DNA from: Pseudofrankia nepalensis | Lineage (GTDB): Bacteria; Actinomycetota; Actinomycetes; Frankiales; Frankiaceae | Assembly: GCF_016786305.1 (NCBI RefSeq) | Contig: NZ_JADWYV010000019.1 | DNA length: 64,000 nucleotides | Direction: 5' to 3' (one strand) | In this document: positions 44,579-52,141 of the stretch, piece after piece | Layout: the number at the start of each line of letters is the position of its first letter | Numbering within the stretch: the first letter of the stretch is position 1 | Notes under the pieces: generated by a model | What the model saw: the letters and a program-made list of their open reading frames with translations, nothing else | What the model was told of the DNA's origin: nothing | Databases searched by the model: none | Translations under genes and position numbers: made by a program

Positions 44579-44950
44579 ATGGTGGACTGGAACGGCACGG
44601 ACCTGGAGACGATCGCCGCGGCCGAGGAGCTGCGCCTTGCCTCCGAACGGGTCGACGGCACCCTGCGCGATCCGGTGACCATGTGGGTGGTCCGCTCCGG
44701 CGACCAGCTCTACGTCCGCTCGGTCAAGGGCCCCGACGGCCCCTGGTACCGGGGCGCGCAGTCCCGTCGCCAGGGCCGCGTCGCCGCCGGCGGCGTCCGG
44801 CAGGACGTCACCTTCCGCCCGGCCGACCCCGGCGAGTACCCGGGCGTGGACGCCGCCTACCGCGAGAAGTACGGGCGCTACCCGAGCATCGTCGAGCACG
44901 TCCTGACCGATGCCGCCCGAACCTCCACCCTGCGCCTCGAACCGCGCTGA
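44579..44950 (+). CDS. DUF2255 family protein
   Basis: 123 residues, the usual size. The sequence has the family pattern: LETIAAAEELRLAS, then TMWVVRSGDQLYVRSVKGPD, then WYRGAQSRRQGRV and a C-terminal REKYGRYPSIVEHVL. The fold is thought to resemble small split-barrel proteins and the role is unknown. These genes commonly accompany oxidoreductases in actinobacteria, as here. ATG 44579 is 8 bases after AAAAGG; an ATG two codons earlier is too close to the site. Confidence 0.8.
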   Translation: MVDWNGTDLETIAAAEELRLASERVDGTLRDPVTMWVVRSGDQLYVRSVKGPDGPWYRGAQSRRQGRVAAGGVRQDVTFRPADPGEYPGVDAAYREKYGRYPSIVEHVLTDAARTSTLRLEPR

Positions 44951-45031
44951 CCGCGCCCGGCCGCCCGCACCAGCGCGGCCTTCACTTCCGGCTCACAGAG
45001 CTACCGCGAGCCCCGAAAGGCGAGATCTTCC

Positions 45032-46069
45032 ATGCGTGCCACCTTCATGTACGGGCCCGGAGACGTGCGGGTCGAGAACGTCCCAGGCCCCACGATCGTC
45101 GAGCCCACGGACGCGATCGTCCGGATCACCCTGGCCTGCGTCTGCGGCTCCGATCTGCATCCCTACCGCTCGATGGACAAGACCGATCAGGGCGTGCCGA
45201 TGGGGCACGAGTTCCTCGGCGTGGTGGAGGACACCGGCTCTGACGTGCGCGGCCCGCGGCGTGGCGACTTCGTGGTCTCCCCGTTCGCGTTCGCCGACAA
45301 CACCTGCCCGATCTGCCGGGACGGCTTCCACACCGCCTGCCCGCACGGCGGCTGGTACGGCGCCGGCGGTGTCGGGGGCGCGCAGGCCGAGGCCGTGCGC
45401 GTACCCCAGGCTGACGGCACCCTGGTGAAGATCCCCACCGATGTCGACACCGCGCTCCTGCCCTCGCTGCTCGCCCTGAGCGACGTCTACCTCACCGGCT
45501 ACCACGCGGCCCACATGGGCCGGGTCGAGCCCGGCAAGACCGTGACCGTGATCGGCGACGGCGCCGTGGGCCTGTCCGCGGTGCTGGCCTCCCGCCGGAT
45601 GGGCGCCGAGAAGATCATCCTGATGGGCCGCCACGCCTCCCGCACCGACCTGGGCCGGGAGTGGGGCGCCACCGACGTCGTCGCCGAACGCGGCGAGGAG
45701 GGCGTCGCCACGGTGATGGAGCTGACCGGCGGTGAGGGCTCCCACGTCGTGCTGGAAGCCGTCGGCCTGATGCCCGCCTACGAGCAGGCCTACGGCATCG
45801 TGCGCCCCGGCGGGATCATCTCCCGCGTCGGCGTCCCGCAGTACGAGCAGGCCCCGGTCGGGTTCGGGTCACTGTTCGGGAAGAACGCCCAGCTGGCCGG
45901 CGGCCCCGCTCCCGTGCGCGCCTACCTCGAACCCGCCCTCGAGGACGTGCTCGCCGGCCGCATCGACCCGGGCAGGGTCTTCGACGCCGAGGTCGCCCTG
46001 GACGAGGTCGCCGACGCCTACCGGGCCATGGACGAGCGCAGCCGCCTGAAGGTGCTGGTGCGCCCGTGA
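45032..46069 (+). CDS. zinc-dependent alcohol dehydrogenase (MDR superfamily)
   Basis: 345 residues. The catalytic zinc ligands are in CVCGSDLH and GHEFLG; the Rossmann motif is TVIGDGAVGLSAVL. The structural-zinc loop is altered: TCPICRDGFHTAC keeps three cysteines where the classical site has four. It oxidises an alcohol with NAD(P). Downstream, the stop overlaps the start of a decayed carboxymuconolactone decarboxylase gene (GTGA), so it was once followed by that enzyme and an SDR in one operon, a common actinobacterial set under XRE control. A GAAAGG site precedes ATG 45032. Confidence 0.92.
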   Translation: MRATFMYGPGDVRVENVPGPTIVEPTDAIVRITLACVCGSDLHPYRSMDKTDQGVPMGHEFLGVVEDTGSDVRGPRRGDFVVSPFAFADNTCPICRDGFHTACPHGGWYGAGGVGGAQAEAVRVPQADGTLVKIPTDVDTALLPSLLALSDVYLTGYHAAHMGRVEPGKTVTVIGDGAVGLSAVLASRRMGAEKIILMGRHASRTDLGREWGATDVVAERGEEGVATVMELTGGEGSHVVLEAVGLMPAYEQAYGIVRPGGIISRVGVPQYEQAPVGFGSLFGKNAQLAGGPAPVRAYLEPALEDVLAGRIDPGRVFDAEVALDEVADAYRAMDERSRLKVLVRP

Positions 46070-46320
46070 CGGCCCGCAAACCCAACGCCGCGGCCACCGC
46101 CGCGCACGAGCGCCTGTTCCCCGGCCATGTCTCCCCGCGCTCGGCGGGGCGGACGCCCAGGTGAAGGGCCACGTCGCGGCCAACCTCCACGTCGGCAACA
46201 CCCGTACCACCCTGATCGCCGTCCTGACCGGCCTGCTGCCGTTCATCGGCTACCCCCGGACCCTCAACGCCCTGGCCGCCATCGACGCCGTCACCCCGGC
46301 CGGCGGCGCCCCGCCCCGAG
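46066..46320 (+). pseudogene. carboxymuconolactone decarboxylase gene with internal deletion
   Basis: A GTG overlapping the alcohol dehydrogenase stop begins TARKPNAAATAAHERLFPGH, typical of the N-terminus of this family, and soon reaches a stop. In another frame from about 46138 the C-terminal part reads ALGGADAQVKGHVAANLHVG then LTGLLPFIGYPRTLNALAAI. The middle of the protein, including the catalytic cysteine region, is missing. The gene has lost about 50 codons and is frame-shifted. Confidence 0.75.
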
Positions 46321-46329
46321 GGAAAACGC

Positions 46330-46713
46330 ATGACCACCCGTACCTGGCTCATCACGGCGTCAGCAGTGGCTTCGGCCACGCCCTGACCACCCAGCTGCTG
46401 GAACGCGCAGACCGCGTCATCGGCACCGTCCGCAACCTGGACAAGGTCGCCGACCTGCGCGAGAAGTACCCCGACACCTTCGACGCGCAGATCCTGGACG
46501 TCACCGTCACCGCCGCCGTGCGCACGACGGTGGACGTCGCGTTCGCCGCCGGCCGCGTCGACGTGATCGTCTCCAACGCCGGCTACGGCCTGTTCGGCGC
46601 CGCCGAGGAGATCACCGACGCCCAGGTCGACCACATCATCGCCACCAACCTCACCGGCTCCATCACCCTGATCCGCGCCGCGCTGCCGCATCTGCGCGCC
46701 CAGGAGACCGGAT
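46330..46713 (+). pseudogene. SDR gene with a one-base frameshift and lost 3' half
   Basis: ATG 46330, with GAGGG 7 bases upstream, starts MTTRTWLITA and would enter the SDR cofactor loop, but one G appears to be missing near 46354. The frame that continues (GVSSGFGHALTTQLLERADR, then VSNAGYGLFGAAEEITD) is the normal SDR sequence. It breaks off after PHLRAQETG at about 46713, before the catalytic Ser and YxxxK. This is a dead gene. Confidence 0.8.
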
Positions 46714-47064
46714 TGAACATTGCGCATGGAGCGCGGACGCCCGACGGGCGGTCATGGCTGGAGAAAAGGGCCTGTACTGTTTCGACCTGCTGCGGCCCGC
46801 GGATCGGTAGCACGTTCCCACGTCGCCGCGTCCGTCCCCGGTAAGGCATACAACTTCTTCAGCGCGATCCCCGTTCGGGACCCGGAGCGGGTCCGGGAAT
46901 CCGCGACGAGCCCGGTCGGTCACGGGCGCAGGGGTGGCGTCAGAACCGGTCGCCGAGACCGAGGCGGTCGTGTGTCTTGCGGGCGCGCCGGTCTTGTGCG
47001 CTGGCCGCGTAGCGACCGTCCGTGTTTGGGAGTGTGGTGTTGATGTCTCGGGTTCTGGGGCGCG
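46714..47064. other. gap after the SDR remnant
   Basis: About 350 bases with no confident gene. There is a small hairpin at 46878-46894 (GGACCCG, GAG, CGGGTCC). On the minus strand a short coding-like tail (LPNTDGRYAASAQDRRARKT) ends at a stop near 46940. It could be the end of another lost gene. Confidence 0.3.
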
Positions 47065-47499
47065 TCACCGTCGGGGGAGTCGGACGAGGCCGAGGTAGAA
47101 GTCGTCGATGGTGTGGACGGTGTCGAGGAAGGCGTCGAGGTCGGTGGGTTTGCTGACGTAGGCGTTGGCGTGCAGTTCGTAGCTGGACGCGACGTCGTCG
47201 GGGGCGTCGGAGGTGGTGAGGATCACGACCGGGATGCGGTGCAGGTCGGGGTCGGCTTTGATCGCGGCGAGGGTCTCGCGGCCGTCCATCCTCGGCATGT
47301 TCAGGTCGAGGATGATCAGGTCGGGACGGCGCCGGGCCGGGTCGCGCAGGTATTCCAGTGCCTGGATGCCGTCGCTGACCTGGTGCAGTCGTTGACCGAA
47401 GCCGCGGACGAGGAACGCTTCCTCGATGAGAAGGGCGTCACCGGGGTCGTCCTCGACGAGCAGGACGTCGTAGGGGCGGCTCGGCGCCGCGGCGGTCAT
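47065..47499 (-). CDS. CheY-like single-domain response regulator (Rcp1 type)
   Basis: 144 residues, a receiver domain without output domain. Acidic pair LLVEDDPGDALL, phospho-acceptor Asp65 in IILDLNMPRMDG, and conserved Thr and Lys in ILTTSD and YVSKP. It resembles the Rcp1/phytochrome-linked regulators, often encoded next to hybrid or bacteriophytochrome-like kinases. It is divergent from the CHASE3 kinase at 47801 and is its likely partner, acting by protein contact rather than DNA binding. ATG 47499 has GGGAG about 12 bases upstream. Confidence 0.88.
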   Translation of the reverse strand: MTAAAPSRPYDVLLVEDDPGDALLIEEAFLVRGFGQRLHQVSDGIQALEYLRDPARRRPDLIILDLNMPRMDGRETLAAIKADPDLHRIPVVILTTSDAPDDVASSYELHANAYVSKPTDLDAFLDTVHTIDDFYLGLVRLPRR

Positions 47500-47800
47500 C
47501 AAGGCCGGGGTCTCCCTCAGCTGTGGGGGTGGAGCCGTCGGGGGTGCGTCATCATTGCACGCCCTACCCGCCATCTGTGGTGATCATGACCGGCGAAGGC
47601 AGGCAGGCCACCTGCCGTTGCGATGCGCGTGCGGCGGTCACCGCCGGGCGCCCGCGCGCATGGTCCGGGGCCGGGGATGGTGTGCCGCTGTGGGGCTCCC
47701 GGCGAGTGGACGTGGCGGGGTGGAGTCCAGACTCCTGGCGAACCGCTACGGGCGTCAGCGCGTGGGCGGGCAGGCGTGCGACGGGCGGAGGGCAGGGATC
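47500..47800. other. intergenic region between divergent response regulator and kinase
   Basis: About 300 bases without a convincing gene, expected to hold both promoters. The kinase frame is open through most of it, but the sequence is Arg/Gly-rich and does not look coding before the GTG at 47801. Confidence 0.35.
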
Positions 47801-49429
47801 GTGGTGGTCGAGGAGGCGGTCGTCGAAGGGGGTGGCGGGCCATCGGCCGAGCCCGCGGGGGCGCCGGGGCGGGCGTCTGGGTGGACGACGAGCCGCTGGT
47901 TGTCGGTGGGGGTCGGCGCCGCGCTCACCGTGCTGGTCGTGCTGGGCGTGCTCGGGGGGTGGCTGCTGGCGCACGGGACGGCGGTGAACCAGCGGCTGAT
48001 CAACCGGAGCACCCCGGCGCTGATCGGCGCGGTGCGGCTGGACAACGCTCTGATCAACCAGGAGACCGGGGTCCGCGGCTACGGGATGACCGGCCGGTCC
48101 GAGTTCCTGGAGCCCTACCACCTCGGGGTCGCGGCGCAGGACCGCACCGTCGCGGATCTGCGCCGGCTACTGACCGCGGAAGGGGTCGGCGCCGCGGCCC
48201 TCGACGCCGTGCTCGCCCGGGCCGCCGACTGGCACCGGGTATACGCGGACCGGGTCGTGGCCGCGCCGCCCGGCCAGCCCGTCGAGGTCGCGACCACGCA
48301 GGCCGCCACGGGCAAGGCCGCGTTCGACGCGCTGCGCGCGGCCAGCAACGCCCTGCAGGGCGAGCTCACCGCCTCCCGCGCCCAGGCGGGCGCGGATCTG
48401 GTGCACGTACGGACCGTGCGGAACTGGACCTTCTCCGCGATCGCCGCCGTGATCCTCGCCGGCGCCGTCCTGGCCTTCGTGGGACTGCGCCGCGCGGTGT
48501 CCGGGCCGCTGTCCCGGCTCGCCGCCGACGCCACCCGGGTCTCGGCCGGCAGCTTCGACCATCCCATCCAGCCCAGCGGCCCGGCTGACATCCAGACGGT
48601 GGCGGGCGCGGTCGAGCGGATGCGCCGCCGCCTCGCCGCCGAACTGCAAACCTCCGAACAGGCCCGCCACGTCCTTGACCGCCAGGCCGAGGAACTGCGC
48701 CGGTCCAACACCGACCTCGAACAGTTCGCCTACGTCGCCTCCCACGACCTGCAGGAGCCCCTGCGCAAGGTGATCAGCTTCTGCCAGCTGCTGGAACGCC
48801 GCTACACCGGCCAGCTCGACGACCGCGCCGACAAGTACATCGCGTTCATCGTCGACGGCGCGGCGCGGATGCAGAAACTCATCCAGGACCTGCTCGCGTT
48901 CTCCCGCGCCGGCCGCGCCGGCACCGCGATCGAGCCCGTCGACCTCGAACAGGTCTATCACCGGGCCGTCGACAGCCTCACCCTGACCATCGACGAGACC
49001 GACGCCCAGCTCTCCCACGACCCGCTGCCCACCGTCCCGGGCCATGGCGCGTCCCTGGAGATGCTGCTGACCAACCTGCTGGGCAACGCCCTGAAGTTCC
49101 GCCACCCGGAACGCACCCCGGTCATCCATGTCGGAGCCGACCGCGACGGCGACACGTGGCGCCTGTCGGTGACCGACAACGGCATCGGGATCGACCCGCA
49201 GTTCAGCGAGAAGGTCTTCGTCATCTTCCAACGACTCCACAGCCGCGACGCCTACCCCGGCACCGGCATCGGCCTCGCCCTCTGTCGCAAGATCGTCGAG
49301 TTCCACGGCGGACACATCGACCTCGACAACGGCTACACCGACGGCACCCGCATGATCCTCACGCTGCCCGTGGCGGGCTCCATCACCCCGGCCGCGCTCA
49401 TCCCCGCCAGCCGCCAGGACGACTCCTGA
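47801..49429 (+). CDS. CHASE3-HAMP sensor histidine kinase
   Basis: 542 residues. After a short Gly/Ala-rich start, a membrane helix (VGVGAALTVLVVLGVLGGWLL) leads to a CHASE3 external domain (about 60-200, with INQETGVRGYGMTGR), a second helix (FSAIAAVILAGAVLAFVGL), a HAMP linker, the HisKA helix with His315 in AYVASHDLQEPLRKV, and an ATPase domain (LLTNLLGNALKF, DNGIGIDPQF, GTGIGLALCRKI). This is the class that partners Rcp1-like regulators. The GTG at 47801 has GGAGG 9 bases ahead; longer starts are possible but the upstream sequence looks non-coding. Confidence 0.92.
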   Translation: MVVEEAVVEGGGGPSAEPAGAPGRASGWTTSRWLSVGVGAALTVLVVLGVLGGWLLAHGTAVNQRLINRSTPALIGAVRLDNALINQETGVRGYGMTGRSEFLEPYHLGVAAQDRTVADLRRLLTAEGVGAAALDAVLARAADWHRVYADRVVAAPPGQPVEVATTQAATGKAAFDALRAASNALQGELTASRAQAGADLVHVRTVRNWTFSAIAAVILAGAVLAFVGLRRAVSGPLSRLAADATRVSAGSFDHPIQPSGPADIQTVAGAVERMRRRLAAELQTSEQARHVLDRQAEELRRSNTDLEQFAYVASHDLQEPLRKVISFCQLLERRYTGQLDDRADKYIAFIVDGAARMQKLIQDLLAFSRAGRAGTAIEPVDLEQVYHRAVDSLTLTIDETDAQLSHDPLPTVPGHGASLEMLLTNLLGNALKFRHPERTPVIHVGADRDGDTWRLSVTDNGIGIDPQFSEKVFVIFQRLHSRDAYPGTGIGLALCRKIVEFHGGHIDLDNGYTDGTRMILTLPVAGSITPAALIPASRQDDS

Positions 49430-49533
49430 GCCGACCGCTCTCCGTCGCAGGGTCTCCGCCGGCGACGACGGCGCGTCGGCGGACCCGGGTCGTCCACAAC
49501 GGCCGGTCCGGCGGCGGCATTCGAGAACCCGGG

Positions 49534-49562
49534 TGGCCGGGGGTCGGGAACACCCCCGGCCA
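49534..49562. terminator. hairpin between convergent kinase and lcp genes
   Basis: Perfect 11-bp stem TGGCCGGGGGT (49534-49544) / ACCCCCGGCCA (49552-49562) with a 7-base loop. It lies between the ends of two convergent genes, so it can stop transcription from both sides. Confidence 0.65.
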
Positions 49563-49570
49563 GCCCACGA

Positions 49571-49604
49571 CGGGTCAGGACGGGTCAGGACGGGTCAGGA
49601 CGGG
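49571..49604. repeat. 10-bp tandem repeat at the lcp stop codon
   Basis: Three exact copies of CGGGTCAGGA and a partial fourth span the stop codon of the first lcp gene (stop at 49595-49597). The copy nearest the gene encodes the last codon and stop. Copy-number change would not alter the protein, but might affect termination or mRNA stability. Confidence 0.85.
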
Positions 49605-50806
49605 CGGTTGATCTGCGGGATCTCGATGCTGATCGTCTGTCCCTCGGACAGGAACAGCAGGGCCAGCTTGCGGAGGAACTCGTCGAAGAGCCAGTAGGCC
49701 TGCGGCACCAGCGGGAGGGGTAGCAGGCCTTCCCGGACGGCGATGAAGGGGCCCCAGGCCGTGCGCAGGAGCGTGTCCCAGACCGGGTCGCGGGGGATGT
49801 CCAGCCAGCCAGCGATCTTGTCGCCGAGCATGAACCGTGTGAACGAGCCGAGGATGGGCTTGCTGAGGATGCCGGCGTCAATCGTGGCGCCGAGGCTGAG
49901 GAGGATGTCGGCGAGGACCTTGCCCTCCGGTGTCGGGGCCAGCACCGGATCCAGGACCTGCTTGGCCTGGGAGTCGGCCTCGGACCAGGACGCGGGGATG
50001 TACTCGTCCTTGATGCCGAGCATGTGCGCGCCGACCTGCCACGAGTGCAGGAAGGCCGTGGACTCGTTGGCAGGGATCGGCACCTTCCACGCGGTCAGCT
50101 TCTGCATGACGGTCGTGGGCAGGCTGTGCCAGGTGACCATCATGTCGGCCTGGCTGATCGGGATGTCCTCGGGGGCGGCGCCCGACCACTCCGGCGACTG
50201 CGGGAGCAGGTGCCGTACCGCCGCGTGCACCAGCCGGGTCTTCACACACGTCACGATCATCTCGCCGTCGGGGGCGAAAGCATTCCGGGTCCCGATGTCA
50301 TATCCGAGCTTGGCGGTCTTGGAGATGCGGTCCTTCATGTCCGCGCCGCCCTTGGAGTAGTAGACCGCGCGCGCCTCCTTCGGGATGACCGTACTCATCA
50401 TGCCGCTGGCCAGCCCGTACAGCACACCGAGGTAGAGCCCGCGCTTCTCGTTGAACTGGTACGCGGTCGCCAGCATGCCCTGGTTGGTCCACGGCGGCAG
50501 CTGCCGCGCCTGCTCCATGAAGTCCCGCAGGTCCGCGGGTAATCCGGCCGGCAGGGGCTGACCGTTCTTCGTCCAGGTCCGCAGCAACTCGTTGACCCTC
50601 GGCACGTCACCCCGGTCGAGCAGCGACGCGACCAGCGGGTCGGCCTCCGGGTCCCAGACCCACCGCGGGTCGGTTCCGGCGCCCGCGCCCGCCACCGACC
50701 CCGCGGCCGACCAGGTCCACGGCACGGGCGCCGTGACACTCAGGGCGCCGAGGGCGCCCAACGCCCCACCCACCGCCAGGATGTTGCGCCTGCTGATTTT
50801 CTCCAT
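49595..50806 (-). CDS. lcp: latex clearing protein (rubber oxygenase), copy 1
   Basis: 403 residues of the DUF2236 haem-protein family. A Tat signal (SRRNILAVGGALGALGALSV) exports the folded enzyme. It then cuts the double bonds of poly(cis-1,4-isoprene) with oxygen, giving oligo-isoprenoids with aldehyde and ketone ends. Key residues described for Streptomyces K30 Lcp are all present at the same spacing: Glu144 (E148 there), Arg160 (R164), Lys163 (K167), Thr164 (T168) and the axial haem ligand His194 (H198), in KEARAVYY, RISKT and RLVHAAVRHLLPQSP. GGAGG lies ahead of ATG 50806. It is divergent from a TetR gene. Copy 2 lies at 54440. Confidence 0.93.
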   Translation of the reverse strand: MEKISRRNILAVGGALGALGALSVTAPVPWTWSAAGSVAGAGAGTDPRWVWDPEADPLVASLLDRGDVPRVNELLRTWTKNGQPLPAGLPADLRDFMEQARQLPPWTNQGMLATAYQFNEKRGLYLGVLYGLASGMMSTVIPKEARAVYYSKGGADMKDRISKTAKLGYDIGTRNAFAPDGEMIVTCVKTRLVHAAVRHLLPQSPEWSGAAPEDIPISQADMMVTWHSLPTTVMQKLTAWKVPIPANESTAFLHSWQVGAHMLGIKDEYIPASWSEADSQAKQVLDPVLAPTPEGKVLADILLSLGATIDAGILSKPILGSFTRFMLGDKIAGWLDIPRDPVWDTLLRTAWGPFIAVREGLLPLPLVPQAYWLFDEFLRKLALLFLSEGQTISIEIPQINRPS

Positions 50807-50854
50807 GCTGCCGCTCCTCCTCGAGGTCGTTCGATGCCAGCCGGAAACCTGGTG

Positions 50855-50887
50855 CAATGAAACAAAAACAGAGTCCGTGTATCATTG
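50855..50887. promoter_or_regulatory. divergent lcp/tetR promoter region with inverted repeat
   Basis: Arms CAATGA (50855-50860) and TCATTG (50882-50887) are 21 bases apart, in the most AT-rich stretch of the neighbourhood (AACAAAAACAG). It lies between the lcp and tetR starts and is a candidate site for the TetR protein. Part of it, CCGTGTATCATTG, loosely resembles CCGTGATACATAG upstream of the second lcp gene. Confidence 0.45.
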
Positions 50888-50957
50888 GGTCATGGCGTGT
50901 AGATGATCAAAAGGCTCGTCGCGACGGCGACCGTTGAGGAAGAACCAGGAGGTGACC

Positions 50958-51635
50958 ATGGAACCCTCGCTGTCCGCGTTCATGACACCGGGCTCGGAGT
51001 CGGTGCTGCAACGCGCGTACACCGACGCCGTCGAACGGGTCGACGACACAGAGGAGACTCGGGCGCGGATTCTTGACGCGGCGTATGAGCAGTTCTGCCG
51101 GATGGGTATTCAGCGGTCGACGATGGAGGATGTGGCGCGGCGGGCCGGGGTTTCGCGGATTACCGTCTACCGCCGGTTCACGACCAAGGACGTGCTCGTC
51201 GAACAGGTGGTGCGACGCGAGTTCCGCCGGTACTTCGACCAGTTCCTCGTCGACATCCGACAGGCCAAGACCGTCGCCGACCGTCTGGTGCTCGGCTTCG
51301 TGAGCTCGTTGCGCGCCGTCCGGAGAAATCCGCTGATCGGTGGTCTGATCGCCACGGAACCCGACCTGTTGGTGGCCTCGGTGGTCGGCGACGGTGGGCA
51401 GACCCTCGCGACCGTACGGCAGTTCCTCGCCGGTCAGCTGCGCCGTGAACAGCGCGCGGGTGCGGTGTCCAGCGACCTGGACACCGACCTCGCGGCCGAG
51501 CTGATGGTTCGGGTGTCCGCTTCCTTTCTGGTGATACCCAGTTATGTCGTCGATATCGACGACGACGAGCAGATGGCCGCGGTCGCCCGCCGGTTTCTCG
51601 TGCCCCTGCTGAAACCAGCAGGTGACGAGGACTGA
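50958..51635 (+). CDS. TetR-family regulator of the rubber-degradation locus (LcpR-like)
   Basis: 225 residues. N-terminal HTH (RILDAAYEQFCRMGIQRSTM, EDVARRAGVSRITVYRRFTT) followed by a helical ligand domain ending in a polar DED tail. It starts at ATG 50958 behind a near-perfect AGGAGGTGA site. TetR proteins are known to repress lcp genes in several rubber-degrading actinomycetes. This one is divergent from lcp copy 1 and convergent with the molybdenum hydroxylase genes, with only 14 bases between stops, so it is well placed to control both lcp promoters. The inducer is probably an isoprenoid breakdown product; this is inference. Confidence 0.88.
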   Translation: MEPSLSAFMTPGSESVLQRAYTDAVERVDDTEETRARILDAAYEQFCRMGIQRSTMEDVARRAGVSRITVYRRFTTKDVLVEQVVRREFRRYFDQFLVDIRQAKTVADRLVLGFVSSLRAVRRNPLIGGLIATEPDLLVASVVGDGGQTLATVRQFLAGQLRREQRAGAVSSDLDTDLAAELMVRVSASFLVIPSYVVDIDDDEQMAAVARRFLVPLLKPAGDED

Positions 51636-51649
51636 CCGCCGGATCCCTC

Positions 51650-52126
51650 TCACATGTTCGCGGCACCGGCTTTGACGGCTTCACGGATGCGGAAGTAGGT
51701 GCCACAGCGGCAGATGTTGCGTAGGCCGTCGAGGTCGTCGTCCGTGATCGCACGTCCTTGGGCGGCGACCCGGCGGACCAGCGCCACCGCCGCCATGATC
51801 TGGCCCGGCTGGCAGTAGCCGCACTGGACGACATCGTGGTCGAGCCACGCCTGCTGCATGGGATGCAACTCCCTGCCGACCGTGGCCGGCAGTCCTTCGA
51901 TGGTGGTGACCTCGTCGGCTGGCTGGAGGTCCTTGACGGGGATCGCACAGGGGTTGACCTCCTTGCCGTTGAGGTGGCTCGTGCAGGCCTTGCAGACGTT
52001 GATGCCGCAGCCGTACTTGGGGCCGGTGATGCCGAGGACGTCGCGTAGCACCCACAGCAGGCGCACATCGTCGGGGACATTGACGGTGACCTGCTCGCCG
52101 TTGACACGGAAAGTGCGCTCGGGCAC
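51650..52126 (-). CDS. molybdenum hydroxylase small subunit, two [2Fe-2S] clusters (Oxi-type)
   Basis: 158 residues, normal for this subunit. The plant-type cluster is bound by Cys in YGCGINVCKACTSH and the following NPC. The second cluster uses QCGYCQPGQIM and NICRCGTY. It passes electrons from the molybdenum cofactor subunit encoded just upstream. The GTG at 52126 has GGGAG 7 bases before it and lies 15 bases after the large-subunit stop. Such a pair (oxiA/oxiB) is found next to lcp in Streptomyces K30 and is proposed to oxidise the aldehydes made by Lcp to acids. Confidence 0.9.
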   Translation of the reverse strand: MPERTFRVNGEQVTVNVPDDVRLLWVLRDVLGITGPKYGCGINVCKACTSHLNGKEVNPCAIPVKDLQPADEVTTIEGLPATVGRELHPMQQAWLDHDVVQCGYCQPGQIMAAVALVRRVAAQGRAITDDDLDGLRNICRCGTYFRIREAVKAGAANM

Positions 52127-52141
52127 GGGCGTCTCCCAATC

